From NCBI RefSeq assembly GCF_900129305.1, contig NZ_FQVB01000012.1:1-64000 (forward strand): a stretch of 64,000 nt of DNA, written 5' to 3'. The DNA comes from Desulfacinum infernum DSM 9756 (lineage in GTDB: Bacteria > Desulfobacterota > Syntrophobacteria > Syntrophobacterales > DSM-9756). Shown piece after piece: positions 26,852 to 35,919 of the stretch (position 1 is its first letter; each line of letters starts with the position of its first letter). The notes under the pieces are model-generated. The model saw only the letters and a program-made list of their open reading frames with translations, was not told where the DNA came from and made no database searches. Position numbers and translations under genes: made by a program.

Positions 26852-27556
26852 TCATTTCTCAACGGCGGCGTTGAGGCGGTACCCCACGCCGTAGATGGTG
26901 CTGATGACTTCGCAATCCGGAAGATGACGTGCCAGTTTCTTCCTCAGGTTCTTCACGTGGGAATCGATGGTGCGATCGTAACCGTCGAAATCATACCCCT
27001 GGACGGCTCCAATGAGCTCCGCCCGGGAAAAGACCCTGTTGGGCCGGCTCATCAGCGTTTTCAGCAGGCCGAATTCGGACGGGGTCAGCCGCACCTCCCG
27101 GCCGTGCACCACCACCTGGCGGGTTTCCGGGTTCAAGGTGATATGCCCCACCCGGAAGATCGTGCCCGTCTCGACGGCCGACGACGCGACGGATCTTCGC
27201 AAAACGGCCCTGACCCGGGCCACCACTTCCCGCGGGCTGAAGGGCTTGCAGATATAGTCGTCGGCACCCAGCTCCAGCCCGAGAAGACGGTCCAACTCCT
27301 CCACCCTGGCCGTGATCATGATGATGGGCACGCTGGAAAAGCTTCGAATCTCACGGCACACGCTCATCCCGTCAAGCCCGGGCAACATGATGTCCAGCAG
27401 GATCAGGCCGGGCGGGTTTCGCCGAACATGATCCAGTGCCGCATCACCTCGATCCACCACCACCGCGCGGTAGCCGCTCTTTTCCAGATAGTCCTTCAGG
27501 ATGCCGGCGATCTTGGCTTCGTCCTCCACCACGAGCACCGTGATCCGATCCGCCAT
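26852..27556 (-). CDS. OmpR-family response regulator, BaeR-like
   Basis: A 234-residue regulator with a receiver domain (VVEDE at the N terminus, phosphorylated Asp in LLDIMLPG near 54, ITA and KPF motifs) and a winged-helix output domain (LTPSEFGLLKTLMSRPNRVFSRAELI...RTIDSHVKNLRKKL). The VVVDRGDAAL and GADDYICKPF stretches resemble BaeR. The cognate kinase gene lies directly downstream by position but upstream in transcription order, being separated by 42 bases. The likely target is the divergent efflux operon, where BaeR-box-like repeats are present. Confidence 0.9.
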   Translation of the reverse strand: MADRITVLVVEDEAKIAGILKDYLEKSGYRAVVVDRGDAALDHVRRNPPGLILLDIMLPGLDGMSVCREIRSFSSVPIIMITARVEELDRLLGLELGADDYICKPFSPREVVARVRAVLRRSVASSAVETGTIFRVGHITLNPETRQVVVHGREVRLTPSEFGLLKTLMSRPNRVFSRAELIGAVQGYDFDGYDRTIDSHVKNLRKKLARHLPDCEVISTIYGVGYRLNAAVEK

Positions 27557-27598
27557 GACTTCTCTCCAGCTGCGCGCGCCCCCGGCTTTCCAAAAGCA

Positions 27599-29017
27599 TC
27601 AAAGTCGGGGGAACTCCACCGTGATGCGCAAACCCCCGGAGGTCCCGCGGGCGGCTCCGATCCTACCCCCGACAGATTCCACTATACTCCTGCAAATGGC
27701 AAGGCCGAGGCCGCTGCCCCCTTGCGCCCGACTCCTGGCCCTATCCACTCGGTAGAGCCTGTCGAAGAGGCGATCCAGGCACTCTTCGGGAACACCCGGC
27801 CCGGAATCCTCCAGGTGGATGACGACCCGGCCGGGATCCGTCTCGACCCCGATCTCGATCCAGCCCGGAGCCTCACCATAGCGAAGCGTATTCTCCAAGA
27901 TGTTGGAAAAGAGCTGCCGGAGGCGGTCCGGATCCGCCCGGACGTGGACAGGCGCCTCCCGGGCGAAGTCCGGGGCCCGGATCTCCATTCCCCGCTGGTC
28001 GAAGCGCGTCCGAAAGGCCTTCAACGTCTCGTCCAAGACCCCCAAGGGATCCACCGGCTTCAACTCCGCCTGGAACCGACCCGATTCGATCAGGGACAAG
28101 TCGTGCAGATCATGCACGATCCGACTCAGATGGAGGACCTCGCCGTGGAGCGATTCCAATGCCTCCCGGTTCACATCCCGCACACCGTCCAACATGGCCT
28201 CGATCTCCCCCCGCAGCACGGCCAGAGGGGTTCTCAATTCATGGGCGATGTCCGCCAGCCATTGCCGACGCATCCGCTCGTAACGCTCCAGGGTCCGCGC
28301 CATCTCGTTGAAATCGGAGGCGAGCCGCCCGAATTCGTCGTCCGAGCCCACTTCCACCCGGGTTTCGAAGCGGCGCGACATGAGCGCCCGGGTCCCTTTC
28401 ACCAACTCCTGCACGGGGGCCAACAGATGCCTGGACAGGGCCCAGGTGACGACGATGGCCACCACAACGGCCACCCCGCCCACCGCCCGGAAGGTGCTGG
28501 CCTGGTGCCTCAGAAACTCCACGTCCAGTGGCTGGGAAGGGCGGGGGCGCTCGTGGACCCCAAGCCATCCCACCACCTTTCCGCCGGCGCGAACGGCCTT
28601 GAGGTCATAGCCGTCGGCAGACACGGAATCCGTGGGACTCAGAGCATGCCGGTTCCGGTCGAAGAGAACATAACGGGGCCTCGCGCGCCGGCCGCCCTCG
28701 GTTTCCGAAACGCCGGCGCCGTTTCGGGCGGACTCCTCCGCCCCGCCGGTCTCCTCGTGAGGACGGCCGGGGCGCATGCCCAAAATGAGCAGCCATTGAC
28801 CCACGGATTCCCGAAGGGGGGCCCAGTCCCCCGCCAGTTCGTATTCCCGGCTTAGTAACTCCAGCAAACCGTTCACCTTTCTCTCTTCCACCTTCACCAC
28901 ATACCGTTCGAAGTTTCGGGCCGCGTAAAAGCCGGCAATCAACAGCATGCCGATGACGACGACCAGGCTGTTGAACAGGAGGGTCAGAAACACCTTGGAT
29001 CGGAAGGTGAGTTTCAT
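27599..29017 (-). CDS. Sensor histidine kinase, BaeS-like
   Basis: A 472-residue membrane kinase with a first membrane helix at about residues 7-27, a periplasmic sensor region, a second helix near 160-180 (VGGVAVVVAIVVTWALS), a HAMP linker, and HisKA ADIAHELRTPLAVLRGEIEAM with the phosphorylated histidine near 258. The ATPase boxes are NILENTLRYG, DSGPGVPEE and GSGLGLAICRSIVE. The pattern of HAMP directly followed by ERMRRQWLADIAHELRTPL is typical of BaeS. It should phosphorylate the regulator encoded just behind it. Confidence 0.92.
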   Translation of the reverse strand: MKLTFRSKVFLTLLFNSLVVVIGMLLIAGFYAARNFERYVVKVEERKVNGLLELLSREYELAGDWAPLRESVGQWLLILGMRPGRPHEETGGAEESARNGAGVSETEGGRRARPRYVLFDRNRHALSPTDSVSADGYDLKAVRAGGKVVGWLGVHERPRPSQPLDVEFLRHQASTFRAVGGVAVVVAIVVTWALSRHLLAPVQELVKGTRALMSRRFETRVEVGSDDEFGRLASDFNEMARTLERYERMRRQWLADIAHELRTPLAVLRGEIEAMLDGVRDVNREALESLHGEVLHLSRIVHDLHDLSLIESGRFQAELKPVDPLGVLDETLKAFRTRFDQRGMEIRAPDFAREAPVHVRADPDRLRQLFSNILENTLRYGEAPGWIEIGVETDPGRVVIHLEDSGPGVPEECLDRLFDRLYRVDRARSRAQGGSGLGLAICRSIVESVGGRIGAARGTSGGLRITVEFPRL

Positions 29018-29043
29018 GGTTCACCCGTCCTCATCTTTCACAG

Positions 29044-29064
29044 ATTTTCTCCATATTTTCTCCA
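29044..29064 (+). promoter_or_regulatory. BaeR-box-like direct repeat upstream of the efflux operon
   Basis: ATTTTCTCCA occurs twice, exactly 11 bases apart, and is followed by CATTCGGC. The E. coli BaeR box as I recall it is TTTTTCTCCATDATTGGC. The site lies in the short divergent region between the BaeS-like gene and the outer-membrane factor gene. An 11-base direct repeat is the usual binding pattern of OmpR-family dimers. Confidence 0.65.
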
Positions 29065-29162
29065 CATTCGGCCGCTATGATCCGCACCGTCAACGGAGCC
29101 CGCAAGCCGCGAGTCCACGGAAAGGGACTCCGAAACCCAAGGGAGACTCAGACGGATACCCT

Positions 29163-30614
29163 ATGACAACACATCCCGGACGATCCTTTTACCTCTTCTT
29201 CATCCCCTGCGCCATGGCCGTTTTGTGCCTTGCGGGGTGCGCCGTCGGTCCCTCCTATGTCGCCCCCGAAAAGAAAGTGCCCGATTCATGGACATCCCCC
29301 CTGGAGGAAGGCCTCGCGTGCGCCACGACCGACGAACGTTTCCTGTCCACCTGGTGGGAGGCCTTCCAGGACCCCGTTTTGTCCCGGCTGGTGCAGTGGT
29401 CCCTGGAGGCCCATCCGGACTTGCAGACGGCACGGTCCAAGGTTCGCCAGGCCCGCGCCGCCCGGAGGATGTCCCGCGCGGCGCTCTTCCCCACCGCGGA
29501 CGGCACGGGGTCTTACGCCAGGAGCCGTTCCAGGGTCGGGGTGGTGAGTGAACTTTTCACCGCCGGGTTGGATTCCTCATGGGAACTGGATCTGTTCGGG
29601 GGAGCCCGCAGGTCGGTGGAAGCCGCCGAAGCCGACGAACAGGCGGCACAGGAAGACTTGCGTGACGTGCAGGTCTCCATGGCCGCCGAGGTGGCACTGG
29701 CCTATATGGAAATGCGCACCCTCCAAAACAGGCTGGCCGTCCTGGAACGGGATCTGGAAACGCGCGAGGCGCTCCACCGATTGACCACCCAACGCCGGCT
29801 GGCGGGCCTCGCCACGGAACTGGAGGTGCAACAGAGCTTGTACGACCTGGAAGGGGTGCGCGCACAGATCCCCGAATTGAAGGCGGATCTGGAATCGGCA
29901 AAAGACAGCCTGGCCGTGCTCGTGGGGCGTCCTCCCGGATCCCTGCACACCCTCTTGGAGAGTCTTGAGCCGATCCCGCACGCCCCCGCGCAGGTTGCCG
30001 TGGGGATCCCCTCGGACCTTCTCCGCCGTCGGCCGGACATCCGGCGCGCCGAGCGGGAACTGGCGGCCCAGACGGCCCGCGTGGGTGAGGCGGTGGCCGA
30101 TCTCTATCCGAAACTCACACTGAAAGGAAGCCTGGGCCTGGAATCCCTTACGGCGGGCGATCTCCTGGATATGGGCAACCGCATTTTCAGCCTCGGTCCT
30201 TCCGTTTCCCTGCCGGTCTTCCGGGCCGGAGAGCTGCGCGCCGCCGTGGAGATCCAAACGGAGCTTCAACGCCAGGCCCTTTCGACCTACGAAGCCACCG
30301 TGCTCAATGCGTTGAAGGAGGTGGAAGAGGCCCTTTCGGCCTATGTCCAGGGGAGGAAGCGGAAACGATTCCTGGAAAACGGCGTCCTCGCCGCACGTCA
30401 TGCCGCCGAGCTCGCCCGGGCCGGCTATGCGGCGGGGCAAAACGACTACAGCGACGTGCTCGAGGCCGGGCGGGCCCTTCTGAGCCTGCAAGATCAGCTG
30501 GCCGCGAGCGAGGGCGAGGAAGCTTCGAATCTGGTGAGACTCTTCAAGGCCCTGGGGGGAGGCTGGGAATATCCGGGAACCGCCACCCGCGACGCGGCTC
30601 GGGGAAAGGAGTGA
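29163..30614 (+). CDS. Outer-membrane efflux lipoprotein, NodT/OprM family
   Basis: A 483-residue outer-membrane factor. The signal ends in LCLAGC with Cys26 as the lipidated residue, followed by AVGPSYVAPEKKVPDSW, the standard start of NodT/OprM proteins. Two TolC-like repeats of long alpha-helical segments (ADLQTARSKVRQARAARR; ALRAAVEIQTELQRQ) and the RPDIRRAERELAAQTA motif are present. It would form the trimeric exit duct for the MacAB-like pump encoded immediately downstream; its stop overlaps the adaptor start by four bases. Induction by the divergent BaeSR-like pair is likely from the repeat in the promoter. Confidence 0.93.
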   Translation: MTTHPGRSFYLFFIPCAMAVLCLAGCAVGPSYVAPEKKVPDSWTSPLEEGLACATTDERFLSTWWEAFQDPVLSRLVQWSLEAHPDLQTARSKVRQARAARRMSRAALFPTADGTGSYARSRSRVGVVSELFTAGLDSSWELDLFGGARRSVEAAEADEQAAQEDLRDVQVSMAAEVALAYMEMRTLQNRLAVLERDLETREALHRLTTQRRLAGLATELEVQQSLYDLEGVRAQIPELKADLESAKDSLAVLVGRPPGSLHTLLESLEPIPHAPAQVAVGIPSDLLRRRPDIRRAERELAAQTARVGEAVADLYPKLTLKGSLGLESLTAGDLLDMGNRIFSLGPSVSLPVFRAGELRAAVEIQTELQRQALSTYEATVLNALKEVEEALSAYVQGRKRKRFLENGVLAARHAAELARAGYAAGQNDYSDVLEAGRALLSLQDQLAASEGEEASNLVRLFKALGGGWEYPGTATRDAARGKE

Positions 30615-31909
30615 ACGGACCGGTGACACAAGACCAGGATCTCGATGTGAAGGAACTGTTGGAAACCCATGCCGCCCGCGGCAGAGGTCGGCATGTCCGA
30701 TTGCTGTTGCTGGTAGGAGCTCTGGTGGGGGTGATCCTCCTTGCGGCCCTCCATTGGAGAGGCCGCTCCGACGGCGCCGTTCGTTACGAAACCCGTGAGG
30801 TGCTCCGAGGCAGTCTTTCCGTTACGGTGAGCGCCACGGGAAACCTGGAGCCCACCACCGAAGTGGAGGTCGGAAGCGAGCTTTCGGGAACCGTGCGGTC
30901 CGTGGAAGCGGATTACAACGACCGCGTTCGCAAGGGACAGGTTCTGGCCCGACTGGACACCAGCAAGCTGGAAGCGGAACTGCGGGAATCTCAGGCCGCG
31001 CTCCAAGCGGTCCAGGCCCAACTCGCGGATGCCCAGGCGACCCTGAAGGAAACCGAAAGCGAACTGGCCCGCAAGAAGCGTCTGTGGGCCATGACCGACG
31101 GACAGGCGGTCTCCCGGCAGGATCTGGACGCAGCCGAGGCGGATCTGGCCCGAGCCCGGGCGGCCGTTTCCAGGTACCAAGCGGAGGTGGCCCAAAAGCA
31201 GGCGACCATCGCCACCATCGAATCGGATCTGGCCAAAGCGGTGATCCGTTCCCCCATTGACGGCATCGTATTGGACCGTTCCGTGGAACCGGGACAGACC
31301 GTGGCCGCCACGCTGGAAGCGCCCGTTCTCTTCACGCTGGCCCAGGACCTGACCCAGATGGAGCTCATCGTGGATGTGGACGAAGCCGATGTGGGGCTCG
31401 TGCGCGAGGGGCAACGGGCGGAGTTCACGGTGGACGCCTATCCCGACAGGCGTTTTCCGGCCTCCATCGCCCAGGTGCGATTCGGGGCCAACGAGGAAGA
31501 CGGGGTGGTCACTTATGAGACGGTTTTGATCGTGAACAACTCGGACTTGTCCCTCCGGCCGGGAATGACCGCCACGGCGGAAATCCTGGTGAAGGAGGTG
31601 CAGGATGCCTTGTTGGTTCCCAATCAGGCCTTGCGTTTCACGCCCGAGACCACGGCAGGACATGAGGACGAGTCCTCGGGGTCCCTGATTTCCAGGTTGA
31701 TCCCCAGGCCGCCGCGCCCCACAAGCAAGAAGAAGCCGGCGGTCCCGTCGGACGGCCGGGAGGCCGCCGTGTGGGTTCTCGAGGACGGACGCCTCCGACG
31801 AATCCCGGTGACCCCGGGAGAAACGGACGGGACCAGGACGGTCATCCAAGAAGGCGAACTGGAACCGGGGATGCTCGTGGTGGTGGACGCCGTGAGGGTT
31901 GGCGGATGA
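30611..31909 (+). CDS. Periplasmic adaptor (membrane fusion) protein, MacA-like
   Basis: A 432-residue adaptor starting at a GTG that overlaps the upstream stop. It has a single N-terminal anchor (VRLLLLVGALVGVILLAAL), a lipoyl half-motif (VSATGNLEPTTEVEVGSELSGTV), a long coiled-coil hairpin of about 110 residues (LEAELRESQAALQAVQAQL...), then the second lipoyl half (IRSPIDGIVLDRSVEPGQTVAA) and beta-barrel domains. The combination with a MacB-type ABC pair places it in the MacA class rather than the RND adaptors. A proline/lysine-rich insertion near residues 355-380 (RPPRPTSKKKPAVPSDGREA) is unusual. Partners: NodT-like duct and MacB-like transporter. Confidence 0.9.
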   Translation: MNGPVTQDQDLDVKELLETHAARGRGRHVRLLLLVGALVGVILLAALHWRGRSDGAVRYETREVLRGSLSVTVSATGNLEPTTEVEVGSELSGTVRSVEADYNDRVRKGQVLARLDTSKLEAELRESQAALQAVQAQLADAQATLKETESELARKKRLWAMTDGQAVSRQDLDAAEADLARARAAVSRYQAEVAQKQATIATIESDLAKAVIRSPIDGIVLDRSVEPGQTVAATLEAPVLFTLAQDLTQMELIVDVDEADVGLVREGQRAEFTVDAYPDRRFPASIAQVRFGANEEDGVVTYETVLIVNNSDLSLRPGMTATAEILVKEVQDALLVPNQALRFTPETTAGHEDESSGSLISRLIPRPPRPTSKKKPAVPSDGREAAVWVLEDGRLRRIPVTPGETDGTRTVIQEGELEPGMLVVVDAVRVGG

Positions 31910-32637
31910 GCGGAAACACCCACGTATCGCAAAGCGGACCTCCCCTCGTCCAATTGCGTAAGGTTCGAAAGGTTTACGGCACCGGCCAGGCGGCCGTACA
32001 CGCCTTGAAGGGCATCGACCTCACCATCCATGCGGGGGAATTCGTGGCCATCATGGGCTCCAGCGGATCCGGAAAATCCACGACCATGAACATCCTGGGC
32101 TGCCTGGACACACCCACGTCGGGCAGCTACCTGCTCCAAGGAGTGGATGTGGGGGCGCTGACGAGAGACCAAAGGGCTCTGCTGCGTCGGTACTTTCTGG
32201 GTTTCGTCTTCCAGGGTTTCAACCTCCTGCACCGAACCACGGCGCTGGAAAACGTGGAACTGCCTCTCATCTACCGATCGATGCCTGGCGGCGCAAGAAG
32301 GCGCCTGGCGGCGGAGGCCCTGAAATCCGTGGGCCTGGAGGGCCGCGAATCCCATAGCCCCGGAGAATTGTCCGGTGGCCAACAGCAGCGGGTGGCCATT
32401 GCGCGCGCCATCGTGACCCACCCCAAATTGCTGCTGGCCGACGAACCCACGGGGAACCTGGATTCCGTCACGAGCCGCGAGATCATGGAGCTGCTGACGG
32501 CCCTCAACAGAGAACGCGGCCTCACCATCGTCATGGTCACCCATGACGTGGAAACGGCGGCCTTCGCAAGAAGATGCATCCGCTTCCGCGACGGTCTCAT
32601 CGTCGACGGACAACCGCCGGAAAGGAAACCGTCGTGA
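31906..32637 (+). CDS. ABC transporter ATPase, MacB/LolD-type
   Basis: A 243-residue nucleotide-binding subunit. Walker A is GSSGSGKST, the Q-loop is FQGFNLL, the signature is LSGGQQQR, Walker B is LLLADEPTGNLD, and the H-loop is VTHD. The sequence is of the MacB/LolD/FtsE class. It is coupled to the adaptor upstream (ATG overlapping TGA) and to the permease downstream (four-base overlap). In MacB of E. coli this domain and the permease are one chain; here they are split. Confidence 0.95.
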   Translation: MSGNTHVSQSGPPLVQLRKVRKVYGTGQAAVHALKGIDLTIHAGEFVAIMGSSGSGKSTTMNILGCLDTPTSGSYLLQGVDVGALTRDQRALLRRYFLGFVFQGFNLLHRTTALENVELPLIYRSMPGGARRRLAAEALKSVGLEGRESHSPGELSGGQQQRVAIARAIVTHPKLLLADEPTGNLDSVTSREIMELLTALNRERGLTIVMVTHDVETAAFARRCIRFRDGLIVDGQPPERKPS

Positions 32638-33845
32638 TCCGACAAAACATCCGCATGGCCATCCGAACCATCCGGCGCAACGTCCTCCGATCCGCCCTCA
32701 CCATCCTGGGGATCGTTATCGGAGTGGCCGCCGTCATCACCCTGGTCACCCTCGGTGAAGGGGCCACGGCACAGGTGGCTTCGGAGATCTCGAGTCTGGG
32801 GAGCAACAGACTGGACGTGCGGCCCGGACAGGCCCATCGGGGCCCGGGCGGCGTGCGCTCGGAAGCCGATCCGCTGGAGGCGGAAGACGCCCGGGCCATT
32901 GCGCGGGAGGTGGGCGGCGTGGAAGCGGTGGCGCCCGTTGCTTCCATGTCCGCCCAGGCGATTCACGGAAGCCGCAACCGCTCCACAACGGTCACCGGAA
33001 CCACCCGGGGGTTTCTCCAGGTGCGCAACTGGCCTCTGGCGGACGGTCGCACCTTTTCCGAGGCGGAAGAGAGGTCGGGCAAGGCGGTGTGTCTCCTGGG
33101 GACCACCGTCAGAAAGGAGCTTTTCGGATCCTCGGAAGCCGTCGGCGCCTGGATCCGATTGGGCAAGCTGTCCTGCCGGGTGATCGGGGTGCTGGAATCC
33201 AAGGGACAGTCGAGCTTCGGCGCCGACCAGGACGACGTGGTCCTCATCCCCTTGCGCACCTTCCAGCGGCGGCTGGCCGGCAACACCGACGTCCAGGCCA
33301 TCTACGTCTCGGTAAAAGAAGGGATCTCCACCCAAAAGGTGAAGGAACAGATCACGGAATTGATGAGGGAAAGGCGGCGCATTTCCGCCGACAAGGAGGA
33401 CGATTTCCATGTCATGGACATGCAGGAGATCACGAAGGCCCTCACCGGATCCACTCAGGTCATGACGGCGCTGCTGGGCGCCGTGGCGGCGGTCAGCCTC
33501 ATCGTGGGCGGCATCGGGATCATGAATATCATGCTGGTCTCCGTCACGGAGCGCACCCGTGAGATCGGGATCCGCCTGGCCATCGGGGCCATGGAACGCG
33601 ACGTGCTGACGCAGTTCCTCGTGGAAGCCGTTGTCCTTTCCATCTTCGGAGGCATCACGGGCATCGCCCTCGGACTCGTCACCGCCGCCATCGCCGCATC
33701 CGTCCTCGGCCTTCCCTTCATCTTCAATGCCGGTATCGTGGGCACCGCCTTCCTCTTCTCAGCCGCCGTGGGAATCGCTTTCGGGTTCTTCCCGGCCAAG
33801 CAAGCCGCCCGACTGGACCCCATCGAGGCTCTGCGCAGGGAATGA
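32634..33845 (+). CDS. ABC transporter permease, MacB-type (FtsX domain)
   Basis: A 403-residue permease starting at a GTG. It has the MacB layout: a first membrane helix (SALTILGIVIGVAAVITLVTLGEGA), a periplasmic domain of about 210 residues with the MacB_PCD motif VEAVAPVASMSAQ, and three C-terminal helices of the FtsX type (VSLIVGGIGIMNIMLVSVTERTREIGIRLAIGA). It should transduce ATP hydrolysis mechanically to the periplasm and drive extrusion through the MacA- and OprM-like partners. The substrate is unknown; macrolides, lipoproteins or toxic compounds are options in this family. Confidence 0.95.
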   Translation: MIRQNIRMAIRTIRRNVLRSALTILGIVIGVAAVITLVTLGEGATAQVASEISSLGSNRLDVRPGQAHRGPGGVRSEADPLEAEDARAIAREVGGVEAVAPVASMSAQAIHGSRNRSTTVTGTTRGFLQVRNWPLADGRTFSEAEERSGKAVCLLGTTVRKELFGSSEAVGAWIRLGKLSCRVIGVLESKGQSSFGADQDDVVLIPLRTFQRRLAGNTDVQAIYVSVKEGISTQKVKEQITELMRERRRISADKEDDFHVMDMQEITKALTGSTQVMTALLGAVAAVSLIVGGIGIMNIMLVSVTERTREIGIRLAIGAMERDVLTQFLVEAVVLSIFGGITGIALGLVTAAIAASVLGLPFIFNAGIVGTAFLFSAAVGIAFGFFPAKQAARLDPIEALRRE

Positions 33846-33867
33846 GAGGCCCCCCGGGGGACCTTCG

Positions 33868-34284
33868 TCAAGCCCACCGGGAATAGCCCTCATAGGTCTC
33901 CCGGAACCTCATCTTTCCCTCCCTGAGGAACGTGGCAAAGTCCCAGTCCTCCTCTCCGAGCCGGTCGAGGAACGAATGGCGCACTACGTAGGCGAAGGCC
34001 CGCTCCCTTCGCCCGTCCGTCGACTCGACCTCCACAAGCCTGCGCACGTACATCGGCCCTTCGAACCGATCCAGCCTCAGCCAGGCCGAATCGGGCACAT
34101 GGCGATAGACGACCCCCTCCACCGCCTGCCCGGCTTCGGGGGCGATCCCGGGATAGAGTTGCCCTTTCACCCGCCGACGTCGGTACCCTCTCAGAATCCC
34201 CGGTTCGGACGTGAGCCGACACCCGGCCACCTCTTCCATGATGTCCTCACACATGAGAGTTCCATAGGCAAAGAGATGATCCAT
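33868..34284 (-). CDS. Gamma-glutamylcyclotransferase-like (AIG2/GGCT) protein
   Basis: A 138-residue protein with the family signature FAYGTLM at the N terminus, GYRRRRVKGQLYPGI, VEGVVY and LDRFEGPMYVRR, where the glutamate in FEG corresponds to the catalytic acid. The ATG is preceded by AAGGAGGTGG at ideal spacing, so the longer upstream frame is rejected. Members cleave gamma-glutamyl peptides or lysine-linked gamma-glutamylamines with cyclisation to 5-oxoproline; the exact substrate here is open. It follows the DUF169 gene after 31 bases and is likely cotranscribed with it. Confidence 0.88.
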   Translation of the reverse strand: MDHLFAYGTLMCEDIMEEVAGCRLTSEPGILRGYRRRRVKGQLYPGIAPEAGQAVEGVVYRHVPDSAWLRLDRFEGPMYVRRLVEVESTDGRRERAFAYVVRHSFLDRLGEEDWDFATFLREGKMRFRETYEGYSRWA

Positions 34285-34315
34285 GTGTTCCACCTCCTTC
34301 GGCCGACCCTGCAGG

Positions 34316-35185
34316 TCAGTGCACGGCTCCCGGGTATTGAGGAAACGGAAAGCCGGTTCGGGATGCCTCCACTCCCCGCACCAGCGTCTCGAAGAGGGGG
34401 CCGGGGATCCCCAGCCCCATCCGGTCCCCCTCGAATCGAGCAATAAGGCGCGCACCCAGACAGAAAGGGGAAAAGTTGATGGTCCCGGTCAGGTAAGGCC
34501 GCACCACCAAGTCGGAGCATCCGGCTCTGAGTCCTCCCACGCTCGCCTCCACACGCTCGCCGGTCAGGTACTGGTAGCCCTGGATGAGCCGGCACAGCTC
34601 CACGGGCCGAACGGAAAGGACCACCACGTCCGGATCCAGTTCCAGATCGTCAAAACCGGGTGAAAAATAGAATACCCCCCGGGTAGCGGGCGGTTGGATG
34701 GCAAGCATGCCGGAAAGGGCCCGGACGGCGACGGCGCGGCTTGCATACCGGCCGGAATCTTCTTCGCCGAAAAGAGCGTATTCCTTCTTTCCCGCTTCCC
34801 GGAAGGCGTAGACGGTGCCGTCGCTGAACTCGCGGGGAGACGGCGGCCTGAAGGATTCGGGATCGCCGCTGTTCCTGCGCATGATTTCCGTGTATTCCCG
34901 TGGACCCTCCAGGGGATCCTCCCGGTTCATGTCCTCGAAGCCCAGGCTGACGGCCGCCGCCACACAGCCGACGCTTCGCGCGGACAGAAAAACCGCATCA
35001 TCAAGCATGGCCGCTCGAAGGGCGTGGCAGGAAGTGACGGCGACCCCGTCGGGCTCGAAGCGAAAAAGTTCCTCCGCGACCGTCTCCTCCGCCCCGAAGA
35101 CCCTGACACCCGCGGTCGGCAGCAGGAGGCCGGGTACTTCCAGAGCCTGTTGAAGCCTTTGAACAAGGGACCCCAGTCTATTCAT
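34316..35185 (-). CDS. DUF169 family protein
   Basis: A 289-residue protein. Its features fit the DUF169 family found mainly in anaerobes: ELFRFEPDGVAVTSCHALRAAML, CVAAAVSLGFEDM, YFSPGFDDLELDPDVVVLSVRPVELCRLIQGYQYLTGERVEASVGGLRAGCSDLVVRPYLTG. Three conserved-looking cysteines could bind a metal or cofactor. There is no signal peptide. The function of the family is not known to me. It is the first gene of a two-gene minus-strand unit. The 734-base region upstream holds a CATAGGAAAT motif copy. Confidence 0.82.
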   Translation of the reverse strand: MNRLGSLVQRLQQALEVPGLLLPTAGVRVFGAEETVAEELFRFEPDGVAVTSCHALRAAMLDDAVFLSARSVGCVAAAVSLGFEDMNREDPLEGPREYTEIMRRNSGDPESFRPPSPREFSDGTVYAFREAGKKEYALFGEEDSGRYASRAVAVRALSGMLAIQPPATRGVFYFSPGFDDLELDPDVVVLSVRPVELCRLIQGYQYLTGERVEASVGGLRAGCSDLVVRPYLTGTINFSPFCLGARLIARFEGDRMGLGIPGPLFETLVRGVEASRTGFPFPQYPGAVH

Positions 35186-35477
35186 GACCTTCCTTTTGCC
35201 TTGGCCGCCGGAAGCGGGCCAACGCCTTCCCAGCCCCCTGAAATGCCTTTGGTTCGGACCCGGGGGGTTCCCCGAACAACCCGGCGCGGTCCCACACGAC
35301 TAGACTTTTGCCGATACCATCCGGTCCCCCCACCGTCAACTCCCTTCACCTTGGGGGAAAAAAAGACCGTACCCTGCCGATTCGGACGGGGCGTTGAGCC
35401 TCCTTCGTGGAGGCGCTGCCCTTCGAGGCTCCCGGCTGGAAAGGCCGGGGCGATGGCGGGGGCCCTGATGCATCCAA

Positions 35478-35489
35478 ATTTCCTATGTG
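35478..35489 (+). promoter_or_regulatory. Copy of the ATTTCCTAT(T/G)TG motif
   Basis: ATTTCCTATGTG differs at one base from the reverse complement of CAAATAGGAAAT found at 43384 and 47339. It could serve either the divergent DUF169 unit or the tRNA-mvhD-selB locus. Confidence 0.45.
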
Positions 35490-35667
35490 ACGTATCGATT
35501 CCTTTGGGCTATAGAGGTCTTGTTTTCCCACTCGGAATCAGGAGTTCCCCATGGCGCGTCTTTTCGGCTTTACCTGACCCGGCGATCCCGCACACACCCG
35601 TGCCAGGTAGGCAGTGGGCCGATCTGGAAGGCGCGTCTTCCCCTCCTTTCTTTAATATGAAAGAGAA

Positions 35668-35870
35668 CCGCGAATGAACGCGAATAGACGCAAATCTTCT
35701 TAGTTGTAGAAACTGCGAAGGCTGCAATGAGGATGCCCGGCAATGCAAGGGGCGCGCAGCGACTCATAGAGAATGGCATATCGCGGCGTTCCGACAAATG
35801 CCCTTGCTCCGGCCCGCTCTTTCATCCATGCGGGGCGGCGCGAGGGGAGCCATGACTGTTAGTGTCTCGA
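35668..35870. repeat. Second composite repeat (as at 7035)
   Basis: Bases 35668-35695 repeat 7035-7062 exactly, and 35818-35870 repeat 7082-7135 with substitutions. About 120 unrelated bases lie between the two units here. Confidence 0.6.
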
Positions 35871-35919
35871 CAAACCGGATGTCGCACAACCAGCGGCCGG
35901 ATACCTGGCGGGTGTCCGA

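Larger units (their letters stand above)
35186..35919. other. Intergenic region upstream of the aberrant tRNA
   Basis: It contains the motif ATTTCCTATGTG (35478-35489), a copy of the GCGAATAGACGCAAAT repeat (35668-35695) and a copy of the GCGGGGCGGCG repeat (35818-35870). No credible gene is seen. The tRNA promoter must lie in the last 100 bases, but a clear -35/-10 pair is not recognised. Confidence 0.5.
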
